A DNA stretch of 64,000 nt, from NCBI RefSeq assembly GCF_000717655.1, contig NZ_JNZY01000028.1, positions 1 through 64,000 of the forward strand, in the 5' to 3' direction. This document shows positions 25,509 to 36,806 of this stretch, in pieces. The notes below the pieces were generated by a model. The model did no database searches and was not told the origin of the DNA. It was given only the letters and a program-made list of their open reading frames with translations. This stretch comes from Streptomyces katrae. Lineage in GTDB: Bacteria; Actinomycetota; Actinomycetes; Streptomycetales; Streptomycetaceae. Made by a program: the position numbers and the translations under genes. Position 1 is the stretch's first letter, and each line of letters starts with the position of its first letter.

Positions 25509-26195
25509 ATGAGCGGGAGTGCGAAGACCCCCCGTGAGCGGTACCGGCAGCAGGTGCGCGAGGAGGTCAAGGAAAAGGCCTGGCAGCAGATCGCCGGCTC
25601 CGGCGCCTCGGCGCTCTCCCTCAACGCGATCGCCAAGCAGATGGGCATGAGCGGGCCTGCGCTGTACCGGTACTTCGCCAACCGCGACGAGTTGATCACC
25701 GAACTCATCCGCGACGCCTACCGCAGCCTCGCCGATGCCTTCATCGCCGTCGGCGACGGGGGCGACGGGGGTGACCGGGGAGCGGGTCGAGACCAGCTCG
25801 CCGCTCTGGCGCAGGTGCTCCGCCACTGGGCCCTGGAGGACCCGCACCGCTACTTCCTCATCTACGGCACCCCCGTACCCGGCTACCACGCTCCGCAGGA
25901 CATCACCGCGATCGCCTCGGAAATGATGTCCGTCCTGCTCGACGCCTGCACCGCCGCCGGACCGGACCCCGCCCCCGGTGCGGGACCCCGTGCCTTCGAG
26001 GGGCACCTGGCCGGCCACCGGGAGTGGGCCGGCAGCCACCCGGACGCCCCGCCGTCGGCCCTGCGCCTGGCCCTGGCGTTCTGGAGCCGCCTGCACGGCG
26101 TGCTGTCCCTGGAGCTGGCGGGCCACTTCACCGGCATGGGCCTGGACCCCGCCCTGCTCTTCGAGGCCGAGGTGGACGGCCTGACCACCCGCTGA
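25509..26195 (+). CDS. TetR/AcrR-family transcriptional regulator
   Basis: A 228-residue protein with an N-terminal TetR helix-turn-helix: AWQQIAGSGASALSLNAIAK then MGMSGPALYRYFANRDELIT (residues about 20-65). The C-terminal ligand domain is of the TetR_C type seen with WHG-like regulators (HGVLSLELAGHF). An upstream ATG at 25476 would add 11 residues, but GGCGGGA precedes 25509. It is divergent from the quinone oxidoreductase with two shared operator motifs between them, so local regulation is well supported. Confidence 0.93.
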   Translation: MSGSAKTPRERYRQQVREEVKEKAWQQIAGSGASALSLNAIAKQMGMSGPALYRYFANRDELITELIRDAYRSLADAFIAVGDGGDGGDRGAGRDQLAALAQVLRHWALEDPHRYFLIYGTPVPGYHAPQDITAIASEMMSVLLDACTAAGPDPAPGAGPRAFEGHLAGHREWAGSHPDAPPSALRLALAFWSRLHGVLSLELAGHFTGMGLDPALLFEAEVDGLTTR

Positions 26196-26295
26196 CGCGC
26201 ACGCACTCCATGCACCACCGCGCACGTCGCCGGTCTCGTCGGCCCCAAGGTGTACCCCGCCCGGCCCAGGCACGCCTCCCGGGGGTCTTCGGCGT

Positions 26296-29200
26296 TCAGT
26301 ACACGTCGCGGCCGTACCGCTTGTCGGCGGAGAGCTGTTTCAGGTAGGCGGCGGCCTCGTCCTCGTCGAGGCCGCCGTGCGCCACCGCTATGTCGCGCAG
26401 CGCCCGGTCGACGTCCCTCGCCATCCGGCTCGCGTCACCGCACACGTAGAAGTGGGCGCCGTCCTGGAGCCATGACCACAGCTGGGCGCCGTGCTCGCGC
26501 ATGCGGTCCTGGACGTACGTCTTGGTCCGCTGGTCGCGGGAGAAGGCCAGGTCGAGGCGGGTGAGCGTGCCGTGCCTGTGGAGTTCCTCCAGCTCTTCGC
26601 GGTAGTGGAAGTCGGTGGCCCGGCGCTGTTCCCCGAAGAGCAGCCAGTTGTCGCCGTGGTGCCCGAGGGCGCGGCGGTGTTCGAGGAAGGCCATGAACGG
26701 GGCGATGCCGGTGCCCGGACCGACCATGATCGCCGGTGTGTCCGCGCCCGCGGGCGGGCGGAAGTGGGCCGATCGCTGTACGAACAGCGGTACCGGGGTG
26801 CCCGGTTCGGCGTCCGCGAGGAAGGTGGAGGCGACGCCCTTGCGCTGCCGGCCGCCCGGCCCCTCGTAGCGAAGGACCGAGACGGTCAGGCTCACCTCGC
26901 GCGGGTCGACGAGGGGGCTGGAGGAGATGGAGTACAGGCGTGGCTGGAGGCGTTTGAGGCGCTCGGCCCACTCCTGGGCGCTGAGGCGGACCGGGAACTC
27001 GGCCAGGAGGTCGACGGGCTGCCGGCCCCAGGCCCACCGGGCGAGGCCGTCCTTGTTGTTGGGGCGCATCAGCTGCTTGAGCCTGCGGTCGCCGGTGTGC
27101 TCGGTGACGAAGCGCAGGAGGTCGGGCGTGAGACGGGTGATGTCCAGGTGCCGGTGCAGTGCCTCGGCGAAGGGCATGGGGGCGTGCCCGGCGACGGCGA
27201 CCTCCGCGTCGGGGGCGAGACCGGTGGCGGCCAGCCATTGCGTCACCAGGTCGGGACAGTTGACCGGCAGGACGCCGAGGGCGTCACCCGCCTCGTACGC
27301 CGGGCCGTCCTCGCTCAGGTCGAAGGTGAACCGGCGGACCTCCTTGGCGGCGCCGGGCAGGCTCAGGAGGCGGTTGCCGGACAGCCGGGCGGTGTACGGG
27401 GAGTTCTTGTCCGGCACCGGACGGGACGGCCCCGGGGCCCTCGCCGGGTGTGGGGCGGCGGGTTCCGGGGCGGCCGCCAGCGCGTCGCGTACCCGCTCCA
27501 GCCACCGGGCGGCGGGCTCCTCGTAGTCGGGCTCGCAGTCCACGCGCGGCAGGAGGCGCCGGGCCCCCAGCTCTTCGAGGCGCCGGTCGAGCCGGCGGCC
27601 GTGGCCGCAGAAGGCGTCGTACGCGGAGTCGCCGAGCGCGAGGACGGCGTACCGGACGTCCTCGAGCCGGGGCGCGTCGGACGAGACGAGGGCCTCCCAG
27701 AACGCGGCTCCGTTGTCCGGGGCGTCGCCGTCGCCGAACGTGCTCGTGACGACCAGCAGATCCGTGCCGGGAGTGAGGGATGCGGGGGTGCGGTCCGCCA
27801 TGCCGTGCACGTTCACCGCGGAGCCGCTGCCGGCCAGTTCCGTTCCGATGGTGGCGGCGAGGTCCTCGGCGTTACCCGTCTGGGAAGCCCACAGGACCAC
27901 GGTCTGGCGGGCCGGCGTACCCGGTGCGGCGGGGGCCGGTGCCGGAGCGGCCGGAGGCGTGGCGGCCAGGGCCGTCGCCGTACGCGAGTACGTGCCGGCG
28001 AGCACTCCGTCGACCCAGAGGGCGTGCCCGGCCTCGAAGGGGGCGCCGGCGGGTAGGACCGGGACGCCCGCGCCGGGCGGGGTGGAGGCGAGCCCGGCGA
28101 GGAATCCGGCGAGGTACTGGCGTTCCCGGTCGGAGAGGTCGGGCGGCGCGTGGCCGTCCAGGCCGAACAAGGAGGTGAGTGCCGTCGGTGCGGCGGGCGC
28201 GGGGGCGGTGACGGGACGCGTCAGCGTCGCAACGGCACCGCCCGGGTGTGCCGCGGCCGCGACGAGGCCGGGTTCGGCAGCCGGAACGGCCACCGGGACC
28301 GGGACCCGTGTCTTCGTCAGCGTCACCGCGCACATCTTGAACCCGGGCTGGAAGGAGATCGGGTCGACGGCGTCGTCGGTGACGGCGTTGACGCTGAGGT
28401 ATTCGCCGAACAGGTCGTTCCAGTGGAAGGGGGCGAAGCAGTTCCCGGGCCGGACCCGGTCGGTGACGACGGCGGGCAGCACGGCGCGCCCGCGCCGTGA
28501 GGCCACCTCCACCCCGTCGCCCGTCGCGATCCCGAGAGCGGCCGCGTCCTGCGGGTGGATCTCCACGAACGGCCCCGGGCTGAGCTTGTTGAGCTTGGCG
28601 ATCTTGCCGGTCTTGGTCAGGGTGTGCCACTGGTGCTGCAGGCGGCCCGTGTTGAGGACGAACGGGTAGTCGTCGTCCGGGAGTTCGGCGGCCGGGAGAT
28701 GGGGGCGGGCGAAGAACACGGCCCGCCCCGTCTCCGTGGGGAAGACCAGCCGGGGACGGCTGCCGTCCGGGCGCTCCACCGGGGTCTGGCTGAGGCCGTC
28801 GTTGAGGTAGCGGACCGGGTTGCGGTCGGGCCCGCCCGGGGCGGCCGGCCACTGCACCGGGCTCGCGCGCAGCCGCTCGTACGTGACACCGCGCAGGTCC
28901 CAGCCGGTCTTCGGGTTCCAGGCGTGCCGGAGCTCCTCGAACACCTCCTCGGCGCAGCTGTACGTGAACGCCTCGGCGAATCCCATCGCGCAGGCGACCC
29001 GGGCGATCAACTGCCAGTCGGGCAGGGCCTCGCCGGGCGGGTCGGCGGCCCCCTGCACCAGGGTGAGGTTGCGCTCCGAGTTGATCATCACGCCGTCCGC
29101 CTCGGCCCAGAGGGTGGCGGGGAGCACGATGTCCGCGTAGGCGTTGGTCTCGGTCTCCGCGAACACGTCCTGGGTGATGACCAGTTCGGCGGTCTCCAGC

Positions 29201-30489
29201 GCCTTGATGACCGTGCTGCGGTTGGCGACGGAGGCGACCGGGTTGGTGCAGATGATCCAGCACGCCTTGATCTCGCCGGCGGCCATCTGCTCGAACATCT
29301 CGATGGTCCCGCGTCCGACGTCGGTGCGCAGGGTGTTCTCCGGCAGGCCCCACAGCTTCTCGACGAAGTCGCGGTCCTCGTCGACCAGGACCGAGCGCTG
29401 GCCGGGCAGGCCGGGCCCCATGTAGCCCATCTCGCGGCCGCCCATGGCGTTGGGCTGGCCGGTGAGGGAGAACGGGCCGCTGCCGGGACGGCAGATGGCG
29501 CCGGTGGCCAGGTGCAGGTTGACCAGGGCGTTGGTGTTCCACGTCCCGTGGGTGGACTGGTTGAGGCCCATGGTCCAGCAGCTCGTCCACTCGCCCGCCT
29601 CGCCGATCCAGCGGGCGGCCAGCCGGATGTCCGCCTCCGGTATGCCGGTGATCTCGGCGACCTTCGCGGGCGGGTAGTCCCGCAGGAAGGCGGGCATGTC
29701 CTCCCAGCCCTCGGTGTGCTCGGCGATGAAGTCCGGGTCGGTCCAGCCGCCTTCGACCAGCAGGTGCAGCAGCCCGTTGAGGAGGGCCAGATCGGTGCCG
29801 GGCCGTATCTGCAGGAACAGGTCGGCCTTGTCGGCGGTGGCGTTGCGCCGGGGGTCCACCACGATCAGTTTGGCGCCGGCGGCCTTGACGCGGTCCATCA
29901 TCCTGAGGAAGAGGACGGGGTGGCAGTCGGCCATGTTGGCGCCGATGACGAAGAACGCGTCCGCCCGCTCGAAGTCCTCGTACGAGCCGGGCGGCCCGTC
30001 GGCGCCGAGCGAGAGCTTGTAGCCGCTGCCGGCGCTCGCCATGCACAGCCGCGAATTGGACTCGATCCGGTTCGTCCGCAGGAACCCCTTGGCCAGCTTG
30101 TTGGCGAGGTACTGGGCCTCCAGGGACATCTGACCGGAGACGTAGAGCGCCAGCGCGTCGGGGCCGTGCGCGTCCAGGATCTCCCGCAGGCGGCGGGCCG
30201 TCTCGGCGACGGCCGTGTCCACCGCGACGGCGGCGGGCCCGGCGCCCCGCTCGCCGCGGATCAGCGCGGTCTCCAGCCGCCCGGGCGCGGCCAGCATGTC
30301 GGCGTGCGTGGCGCCCTTGGTGCACAGGCGTCCGGAGTTCGCGGGGTGCTGCTTGTCGCCGCTGACCTTGGCCACCGTACGGTGCCCGTCGCGGCCGCTG
30401 GCGATGTCCAGTACGACCCCGCAGCCGACGCCGCAGTAGGAGCAGACCGTACGCACCTGCCGACCGGTCGCGGTCCTCGCCTCCGCCAC
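26296..30489 (-). CDS. Assimilatory nitrate reductase fused to CysJ-like flavoprotein reductase
   Basis: A 1397-residue fusion from GTG 30489 with GGAGG six bases upstream. Residues ~10-720 form a molybdopterin oxidoreductase: [4Fe-4S] cysteines 16/19/23/56 ([15 protein letters not shown]), [18 protein letters not shown], and a C-terminal dinucleotide-binding domain ([14 protein letters not shown]). A Pro/Ala linker leads to a flavodoxin domain from ~862 ([23 protein letters not shown]), an FAD domain (RLYSISSSP ~1185) and an NADPH domain ([12 protein letters not shown] ~1256, [11 protein letters not shown]). Electrons thus flow NADPH to FAD to FMN to 4Fe-4S to Mo in one chain, reducing nitrate in the cytoplasm. 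Such fusions occur in other Streptomyces. No nitrite reductase is nearby. Confidence 0.92.
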   Translation of the reverse strand: MAEARTATGRQVRTVCSYCGVGCGVVLDIASGRDGHRTVAKVSGDKQHPANSGRLCTKGATHADMLAAPGRLETALIRGERGAGPAAVAVDTAVAETARRLREILDAHGPDALALYVSGQMSLEAQYLANKLAKGFLRTNRIESNSRLCMASAGSGYKLSLGADGPPGSYEDFERADAFFVIGANMADCHPVLFLRMMDRVKAAGAKLIVVDPRRNATADKADLFLQIRPGTDLALLNGLLHLLVEGGWTDPDFIAEHTEGWEDMPAFLRDYPPAKVAEITGIPEADIRLAARWIGEAGEWTSCWTMGLNQSTHGTWNTNALVNLHLATGAICRPGSGPFSLTGQPNAMGGREMGYMGPGLPGQRSVLVDEDRDFVEKLWGLPENTLRTDVGRGTIEMFEQMAAGEIKACWIICTNPVASVANRSTVIKALETAELVITQDVFAETETNAYADIVLPATLWAEADGVMINSERNLTLVQGAADPPGEALPDWQLIARVACAMGFAEAFTYSCAEEVFEELRHAWNPKTGWDLRGVTYERLRASPVQWPAAPGGPDRNPVRYLNDGLSQTPVERPDGSRPRLVFPTETGRAVFFARPHLPAAELPDDDYPFVLNTGRLQHQWHTLTKTGKIAKLNKLSPGPFVEIHPQDAAALGIATGDGVEVASRRGRAVLPAVVTDRVRPGNCFAPFHWNDLFGEYLSVNAVTDDAVDPISFQPGFKMCAVTLTKTRVPVPVAVPAAEPGLVAAAAHPGGAVATLTRPVTAPAPAAPTALTSLFGLDGHAPPDLSDRERQYLAGFLAGLASTPPGAGVPVLPAGAPFEAGHALWVDGVLAGTYSRTATALAATPPAAPAPAPAAPGTPARQTVVLWASQTGNAEDLAATIGTELAGSGSAVNVHGMADRTPASLTPGTDLLVVTSTFGDGDAPDNGAAFWEALVSSDAPRLEDVRYAVLALGDSAYDAFCGHGRRLDRRLEELGARRLLPRVDCEPDYEEPAARWLERVRDALAAAPEPAAPHPARAPGPSRPVPDKNSPYTARLSGNRLLSLPGAAKEVRRFTFDLSEDGPAYEAGDALGVLPVNCPDLVTQWLAATGLAPDAEVAVAGHAPMPFAEALHRHLDITRLTPDLLRFVTEHTGDRRLKQLMRPNNKDGLARWAWGRQPVDLLAEFPVRLSAQEWAERLKRLQPRLYSISSSPLVDPREVSLTVSVLRYEGPGGRQRKGVASTFLADAEPGTPVPLFVQRSAHFRPPAGADTPAIMVGPGTGIAPFMAFLEHRRALGHHGDNWLLFGEQRRATDFHYREELEELHRHGTLTRLDLAFSRDQRTKTYVQDRMREHGAQLWSWLQDGAHFYVCGDASRMARDVDRALRDIAVAHGGLDEDEAAAYLKQLSADKRYGRDVY

Positions 30490-30585
30490 AGCAGACCTCC
30501 TCGTACCGCCGGCCGACCCCACCGCTCGGGGCCGCTGCGGCCGTGTGCAGGTCGATCCCGTTGCGGCCCAACGTAGAAAGTCCGT

Positions 30586-30624
30586 GTTGCGTACATGTGA
30601 CGGGCGGCGCCACCCGGGGGTTAC
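30586..30624 (-). promoter_or_regulatory. Candidate GlnR box upstream of nitrate reductase
   Basis: Reading leftward: GTAAC-n6-GTGGC-n7-GTCAC-n6-GCAAC, about 100 bp before the nitrate reductase start. The downstream half closely fits the streptomycete GlnR pattern gTnAc-n6-GaAAc; the upstream half is weak. Assimilatory nitrate reductase is a known GlnR target in S. coelicolor. Confidence 0.4.
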
Positions 30625-30737
30625 AAGCATCTGCGCCAAGATCACCACGGGAGGTGAGGCACGTGCCACGAGATCCCCTCCGGCCGACATGATGGCGGTG
30701 GCACCTTGATCCGTACGCGACACGCAGCGAGGAACAG

Positions 30738-31529
30738 ATGAGCGACGCAGCCGCCCTCCTCCACCCCGGAGCTCCCGACTCACCCGTGATACTCCATGTT
30801 CCGCACTCGTCCCGTGCCATACCCGCGGACGTCCGCGCCGGGATCCTGCTGGACGACCGGGCCCTCGAAGGGGAACTGGACCACATCACCGACTCGCACA
30901 CGGCGGAGATGGCGGCGCGGGCGGCCGGGGCCGCCCGCGTCACCCCCTGGAGGTTCGAGAACCGGCTGTCACGGCTGGTCATCGACCCCGAGCGGTTCCC
31001 CGACGAGCGGGAGGAGATGCTGGCACGGGGGATGGGCGCGGTCTACACCCGGACGACGCACCGCGAAGAGCTCCGCCCGGCCGACTTCGACGGACGACCG
31101 CTGATCGAGCGGTACTTCCACCCGTACGCGCAGGCGATGACGGACGCGGTGGAGGAGCGGCTGGCGGCCGTCGGGCGGGCCGTCATCCTCGACGTGCACT
31201 CGTACCCTGCGAAGGCGCTGCCCTACGAGCTCCACGGCGACGGTCCGCGCCCGCCGATCTGCATCGGCACGGACGCCTTCCACACGCCCCGACCCCTGCT
31301 CGACGCGGCGCGGCAGGCGTTCGCGGGCTTCGGCGGCACGGGGCTGGACAGCCCGTTCTCGGGAACGTACGTGCCACTGCGCCACTACGGGAAGGACGCG
31401 CGGGTCGGCGCGCTGATGGTGGAGATCCGGCGGGACGTCTACATGAGCGAGCCGGGAGGAGCGGCGGGCACCGGCCTCGACGCGCTGGCGGAGGCGCTGG
31501 CCGCTCTCGTGGACGGGGCGGCCCGGTGA
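30738..31529 (+). CDS. N-formylglutamate amidohydrolase family protein
   Basis: A 263-residue protein with the HutG-type signatures [19 protein letters not shown] at 18-36, [28 protein letters not shown] and [17 protein letters not shown] (zinc ligand DxHS). GAGGAACAG precedes the ATG. The family hydrolyses N-formylglutamate or related N-acylated amino acids, releasing glutamate. It is divergent from the nitrate reductase, so a shared nitrogen-responsive promoter region is plausible. No hut genes are adjacent; substrate specificity is uncertain. Confidence 0.9.
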   Translation: MSDAAALLHPGAPDSPVILHVPHSSRAIPADVRAGILLDDRALEGELDHITDSHTAEMAARAAGAARVTPWRFENRLSRLVIDPERFPDEREEMLARGMGAVYTRTTHREELRPADFDGRPLIERYFHPYAQAMTDAVEERLAAVGRAVILDVHSYPAKALPYELHGDGPRPPICIGTDAFHTPRPLLDAARQAFAGFGGTGLDSPFSGTYVPLRHYGKDARVGALMVEIRRDVYMSEPGGAAGTGLDALAEALAALVDGAAR

Positions 31530-31684
31530 CGGGACCGGGACTCCGCCCTGCGTGACGGCGGACCGCGGGGTGTGCCGCCGGCGCGCGCGGGCAGACGCGC
31601 TCACGGGCGGGCGGACGCGCAGCGGATCCGGCTCGCCGTGGCCCCTGCGGGCCCCGCCGGCTCGGCGTGAAGGAGGGATCGGCC

Positions 31685-32146
31685 ATGGGTGACGACAGGC
31701 GCGCCCCACGCGTCGTGGTGGGCGTCGACGGCTCGCCGGACTCGTACGGGGCACTGAGCTGGGCGGTTCGCCACGCGAGCCTGATCGGAGCGGGCGTGGA
31801 GGCGATCGCCGCCTACGACCTGCCCCTCGAGATGGGGTGGTCGGCTCCCGCGGTGGACGCCGACTTCGACGAGGCGGAGACACGGCGGGCGCTGACCGAG
31901 GAGATCCGGCGGGTCGTCGGCAGCGACAGCCCCGTCCCCTTGGAGCAGCACGTGGTGCGGGGCAACCCGGCCGACGTGCTGACCGCTGCGGCGGAGGGCG
32001 CTGAACTCCTGGTCGTGGGCAGCCGGGGGCGGGGCGGCTTCGCCCGTCTCCTGCTGGGCTCGGTGAGCCAGCAGTGCGCCCTCCACGCGCCCTGCCCGGT
32101 GGTCATCGTCCGCCCGCGGCCCGCTTCCGCGGCCGACCGTTCATAG
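31685..32146 (+). CDS. Universal stress protein (UspA family)
   Basis: A 153-residue single Usp domain: PRVVVGVDGSPDSYGALSWA at the N-terminus and the ATP-binding C-terminal motif VVGSRGRGGFARLLLGSVSQ (G-2x-G-9x-G-S) followed by CPVVIVRP. The strong GAAGGAGGG ribosome site fixes the ATG at 31685. The intact nucleotide motif predicts ATP binding. Such proteins accumulate during redox, hypoxia or dormancy stress in actinomycetes. It is convergent with katG, with a terminator hairpin between. Confidence 0.95.
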   Translation: MGDDRRAPRVVVGVDGSPDSYGALSWAVRHASLIGAGVEAIAAYDLPLEMGWSAPAVDADFDEAETRRALTEEIRRVVGSDSPVPLEQHVVRGNPADVLTAAAEGAELLVVGSRGRGGFARLLLGSVSQQCALHAPCPVVIVRPRPASAADRS

Positions 32147-32284
32147 TGCACGGGGGTGATCCGGTTACCGCCGCAAGGCCGGCAGATGCGGCTGTCCCAC
32201 CACCCGGCACGGGAGGCACCGGCAGCGGCGGCGTTGCTGCCGGCTGCGTGTCGCCGGTCGGCCCGGAGACGAGCCATGGCCGAC

Positions 32285-32317
32285 GTCCCGGCCGGCCGGT
32301 GCACGGCCGGCCGGGAC
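32285..32317. terminator. Bidirectional-type hairpin between usp and katG
   Basis: A perfect 14-bp stem, GTCCCGGCCGGCCG with its complement, around the loop GTGCA. It lies 138 bp after the usp stop and 14 bp after the katG stop. There is no T-tract in either direction, as is common for Streptomyces terminators. Confidence 0.7.
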
Positions 32318-32330
32318 ATCGGGCGGGGGT

Positions 32331-34709
<2,379 letters not shown>

Positions 34710-34713
34710 TCAG

Positions 34714-34727
34714 ATGATCGTGATCAT
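34714..34727. promoter_or_regulatory. Palindrome upstream of katG, ATGATC-GT-GATCAT
   Basis: A perfect 6-bp inverted repeat with a 2-bp spacer, in a locally A/T-rich stretch about 200 bp before katG. A weak TTGCCA/TAACGC promoter candidate reading toward katG lies just beside it (34672-34698). The shape resembles a dimeric repressor site; a Fur/PerR-type protein is a guess. Confidence 0.4.
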
Positions 34728-34787
34728 TGCGCGGGGGTGAGGACGTGAGAAATGGACGCGGACGTCCGGCAGCCGCTCCGCCGCGCC

Positions 34788-34940
34788 TCAGTCGAGCGCG
34801 GGCGCCGCGACCGAAAGATCGGCCACGAGACCGCGGAAGGCGGCCTCCCGGTCGTCGGCCCGCAGCACGGCGGAGGGGTGGACGGTGCTCGTCCGGGCCG
34901 GCGGACGGTCCGTACGGATCACCCGCCCGCAGAAGGCGCC
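34788..34940 (-). pseudogene. Uracil-DNA glycosylase (UdgX-type) C-terminal remnant
   Basis: A minus-strand frame ending at 34788 carries STVHPSAVLRADDREAAFRG then LVADLSVAAP. The T-x-HPSAVLR motif followed by DREAA…GLVADL is the end of family 4/UdgX uracil-DNA glycosylases. Sequence further upstream in the same frame loses similarity after about 50 residues, so the catalytic N-terminal part is gone. It occupies the katG upstream region. Confidence 0.7.
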
Positions 34941-35025
34941 CTTCCGAAACCGACCCTGTCCTGCGGGTTTGAGCGGCGCCAGGACGGCAAGGCGCACCCC
35001 GTGACGCGATCCCGTGAGGCGTGCC

Positions 35026-35682
35026 GTGAGAGATGACGTTCTCCCTCCTGTAGGGCAAGGTCCCGCTCCGTCCGAGAGGCCCGATTCCCGCGGCGGCGGG
35101 CGGCTGCCGCGCGACCACACCCAGGCCATCCTCGAGACCACCAAGCATGTGGCCGCGCTCCTCAAGGCGACCGGAAAGCCGTTCGCCCTCGCCGGCAGTG
35201 TGGCCGCATTCGCACACGGCCTCCCGGCTCGCTTCCAGCACGACACGGACTTCTGCGTCCGGCCCGAGGACTCGGGAGTGGTCATCGAGGCACTGGAGGC
35301 AGGGGGCATCGCGATGCGCCGGGCACCCGAGGACTGGCTGGTCAAAGGGCGTTCCGGCGGCGAGGAGATCGATCTGATCTTCGAGCTGGCGCGGCGTCCG
35401 GTCAGTACGGAGCTGCTAGCCCGGGCAGAGGTCCGGCCGGTCGACTCGGTGTGGATGCCCGTGCTGGCGCCCACCGATCTGATGGACGCCCGCCTCACCG
35501 CCCTCTGCGAGCACTACTGCGACTTCGGGGACCTGCTGCCGATGGCCCGGATGCTGCGGGAGCAGATCGACTGGGACCGGATGAACCGGGAACACCGGGA
35601 TGCACCCCTGTCCGACGCGTTCCTGTACCTCCTCGAACGGCTCCACGTCGTCGACTTCGACCGGCGGGAGGACGCCCCGTGA
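35026..35682 (+). CDS. Nucleotidyltransferase-fold protein
   Basis: A 218-residue protein. The core reads FALAGSVAAFAHGLPARFQHDTDFCV at about residues 54-79. The G-S…H-x-D-x-D elements resemble the Pol-beta/MNT nucleotidyltransferase motif (usual GG/GS…DxD), and a later EEIDLIFEL supplies a third acidic residue. The C-terminus is helical. GTG 35026 has GAGG upstream; GTG 35014 is an alternative. Its stop overlaps the next gene by four bases (GTGA), so it is the first of three coupled genes. Relatives often annotate as DUF6036-like or AbiEii-like proteins; a true transferase activity is not proven. Confidence 0.75.
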   Translation: MRDDVLPPVGQGPAPSERPDSRGGGRLPRDHTQAILETTKHVAALLKATGKPFALAGSVAAFAHGLPARFQHDTDFCVRPEDSGVVIEALEAGGIAMRRAPEDWLVKGRSGGEEIDLIFELARRPVSTELLARAEVRPVDSVWMPVLAPTDLMDARLTALCEHYCDFGDLLPMARMLREQIDWDRMNREHRDAPLSDAFLYLLERLHVVDFDRREDAP

Positions 35683-35933
35683 CATCGACCGAATTCATCG
35701 AGTACCGGCTCGAGCACCTACGGGACCGCCTGGCGCGCGAGGAGATCTCGGAACTCGGCGTACGGGTCGAGGCCCGCGGCGCAGGCGCACTGGTCTGGGG
35801 AAGCGTCAACAGCGCCGACTGCCGGGCGGCGGTCCTGCGGATCGCCGGAGAAGAGCTGGCGGGCGTGCTCTGGCGCGAGGACGTCACCGTGAGCTGCCCC
35901 GGACCTCCCGACCATTCGGAGGAACTGCCGTGA
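35679..35933 (+). CDS. Small BON-like protein in nucleotidyltransferase-phosphoesterase operon
   Basis: An 84-residue protein from GTG 35679: EFIEYRLEHLRDRLAREEIS, LGVRVEARGAGALVWGSVNS and AAVLRIAGEELAG. The helix-beta-beta-helix order with V-x-G-x-V-x-S/D resembles a BON domain without a signal peptide. It overlaps the preceding stop and the following start by four bases each, so all three proteins are made in a fixed ratio. Probably a cytoplasmic adaptor; the BON call is tentative. Confidence 0.7.
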   Translation: MTSTEFIEYRLEHLRDRLAREEISELGVRVEARGAGALVWGSVNSADCRAAVLRIAGEELAGVLWREDVTVSCPGPPDHSEELP

Positions 35934-36676
35934 TCCGGATCGCAGCCGTCGGAGACATCCACCTCGGCCCCGGCAGCGAGGGCCTGCTGCGGCCGGCCTT
36001 CGAAACCCTCGCGGGCTGCGCGGACCTGCTGCTGCTCGCCGGCGACCTGACCCGGCACGGCACCCCGCAGGAGGGCCGGGTGGTGGCCGGCGAGGTGGCC
36101 GGGCTGCCCGTACCCGTGATCGCGGTGCTCGGCAACCACGACTACCAGAGCGACCAGCAGGATGCCCTCACACGAGAGCTGAGCGAGGGCGGCGTACGCG
36201 TACTGGAGTGTGACGGCGTGCTCGTCGACATCGACGGTACGAAGGTCGGGGTCGCCGGGACGAAGGGTTTCGGCGGCGGCTTCGCCGGGCGCTGCGCCAG
36301 TGACTTCGGCGAACCCGAGATGAAGGCGTTCGTCCAGTACACCCGGCGGTGCGCGGACGGGCTGGCACGATCGCTGCGGGAGCTGCGCGAGGCGGGGAGC
36401 GATCTGCGTATCGCCCTCACGCACTTCTCGCCGGTCCCCGACACCCTCGCGGGCGAGCCCCCGGAGATCTTCCCGTTCCTCGGCAGCTATCTGCTCGCCG
36501 AGGCCGTGGACGAGGCGGGTGCCGATCTCGCCGTCCACGGTCATGCCCACCTCGGCACGGAACACGGACTGACGGCAGGCGGAGTACGGGTGCGCAACGT
36601 CGCGATGCCGGTCATCGACCGGGCCTTCGCCGTCTATCACCTCGCCGCCGGAAACGGGCAGGGCCGCCCGCGGTGA
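35930..36676 (+). CDS. Calcineurin-like metallophosphoesterase
   Basis: A 248-residue protein with all five metallophosphoesterase motifs: VGDIHLGPG (D-x-H), LLLLAGDLTRHGTP (GD), VLGNHDYQS (GNHD), LTHFSP (H) and VHGHAHLG (GHxH). It should hydrolyse phosphodiesters or monoesters with two metal ions in the cytoplasm. GTG 35930 follows GGAGGAACTGCC and overlaps the stop of the BON-like gene. Pairing with a nucleotidyltransferase-fold protein suggests a modification/removal couple acting on a nucleotide, protein or RNA target; this is inference from context. Confidence 0.9.
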   Translation: MIRIAAVGDIHLGPGSEGLLRPAFETLAGCADLLLLAGDLTRHGTPQEGRVVAGEVAGLPVPVIAVLGNHDYQSDQQDALTRELSEGGVRVLECDGVLVDIDGTKVGVAGTKGFGGGFAGRCASDFGEPEMKAFVQYTRRCADGLARSLRELREAGSDLRIALTHFSPVPDTLAGEPPEIFPFLGSYLLAEAVDEAGADLAVHGHAHLGTEHGLTAGGVRVRNVAMPVIDRAFAVYHLAAGNGQGRPR

Positions 36677-36806
36677 GGGCGGCCGTGGCGCCACGAGGCG
36701 AGCCCTCGAACTGAGCACCCCCCTGCGTGCCTACCGGGCCGCGGGACGCGGGCGCGCGATGCTCCTCCCATGCCGTTAGGGCCCGGTCGGCGGATGCGAG
36801 GAGGGC

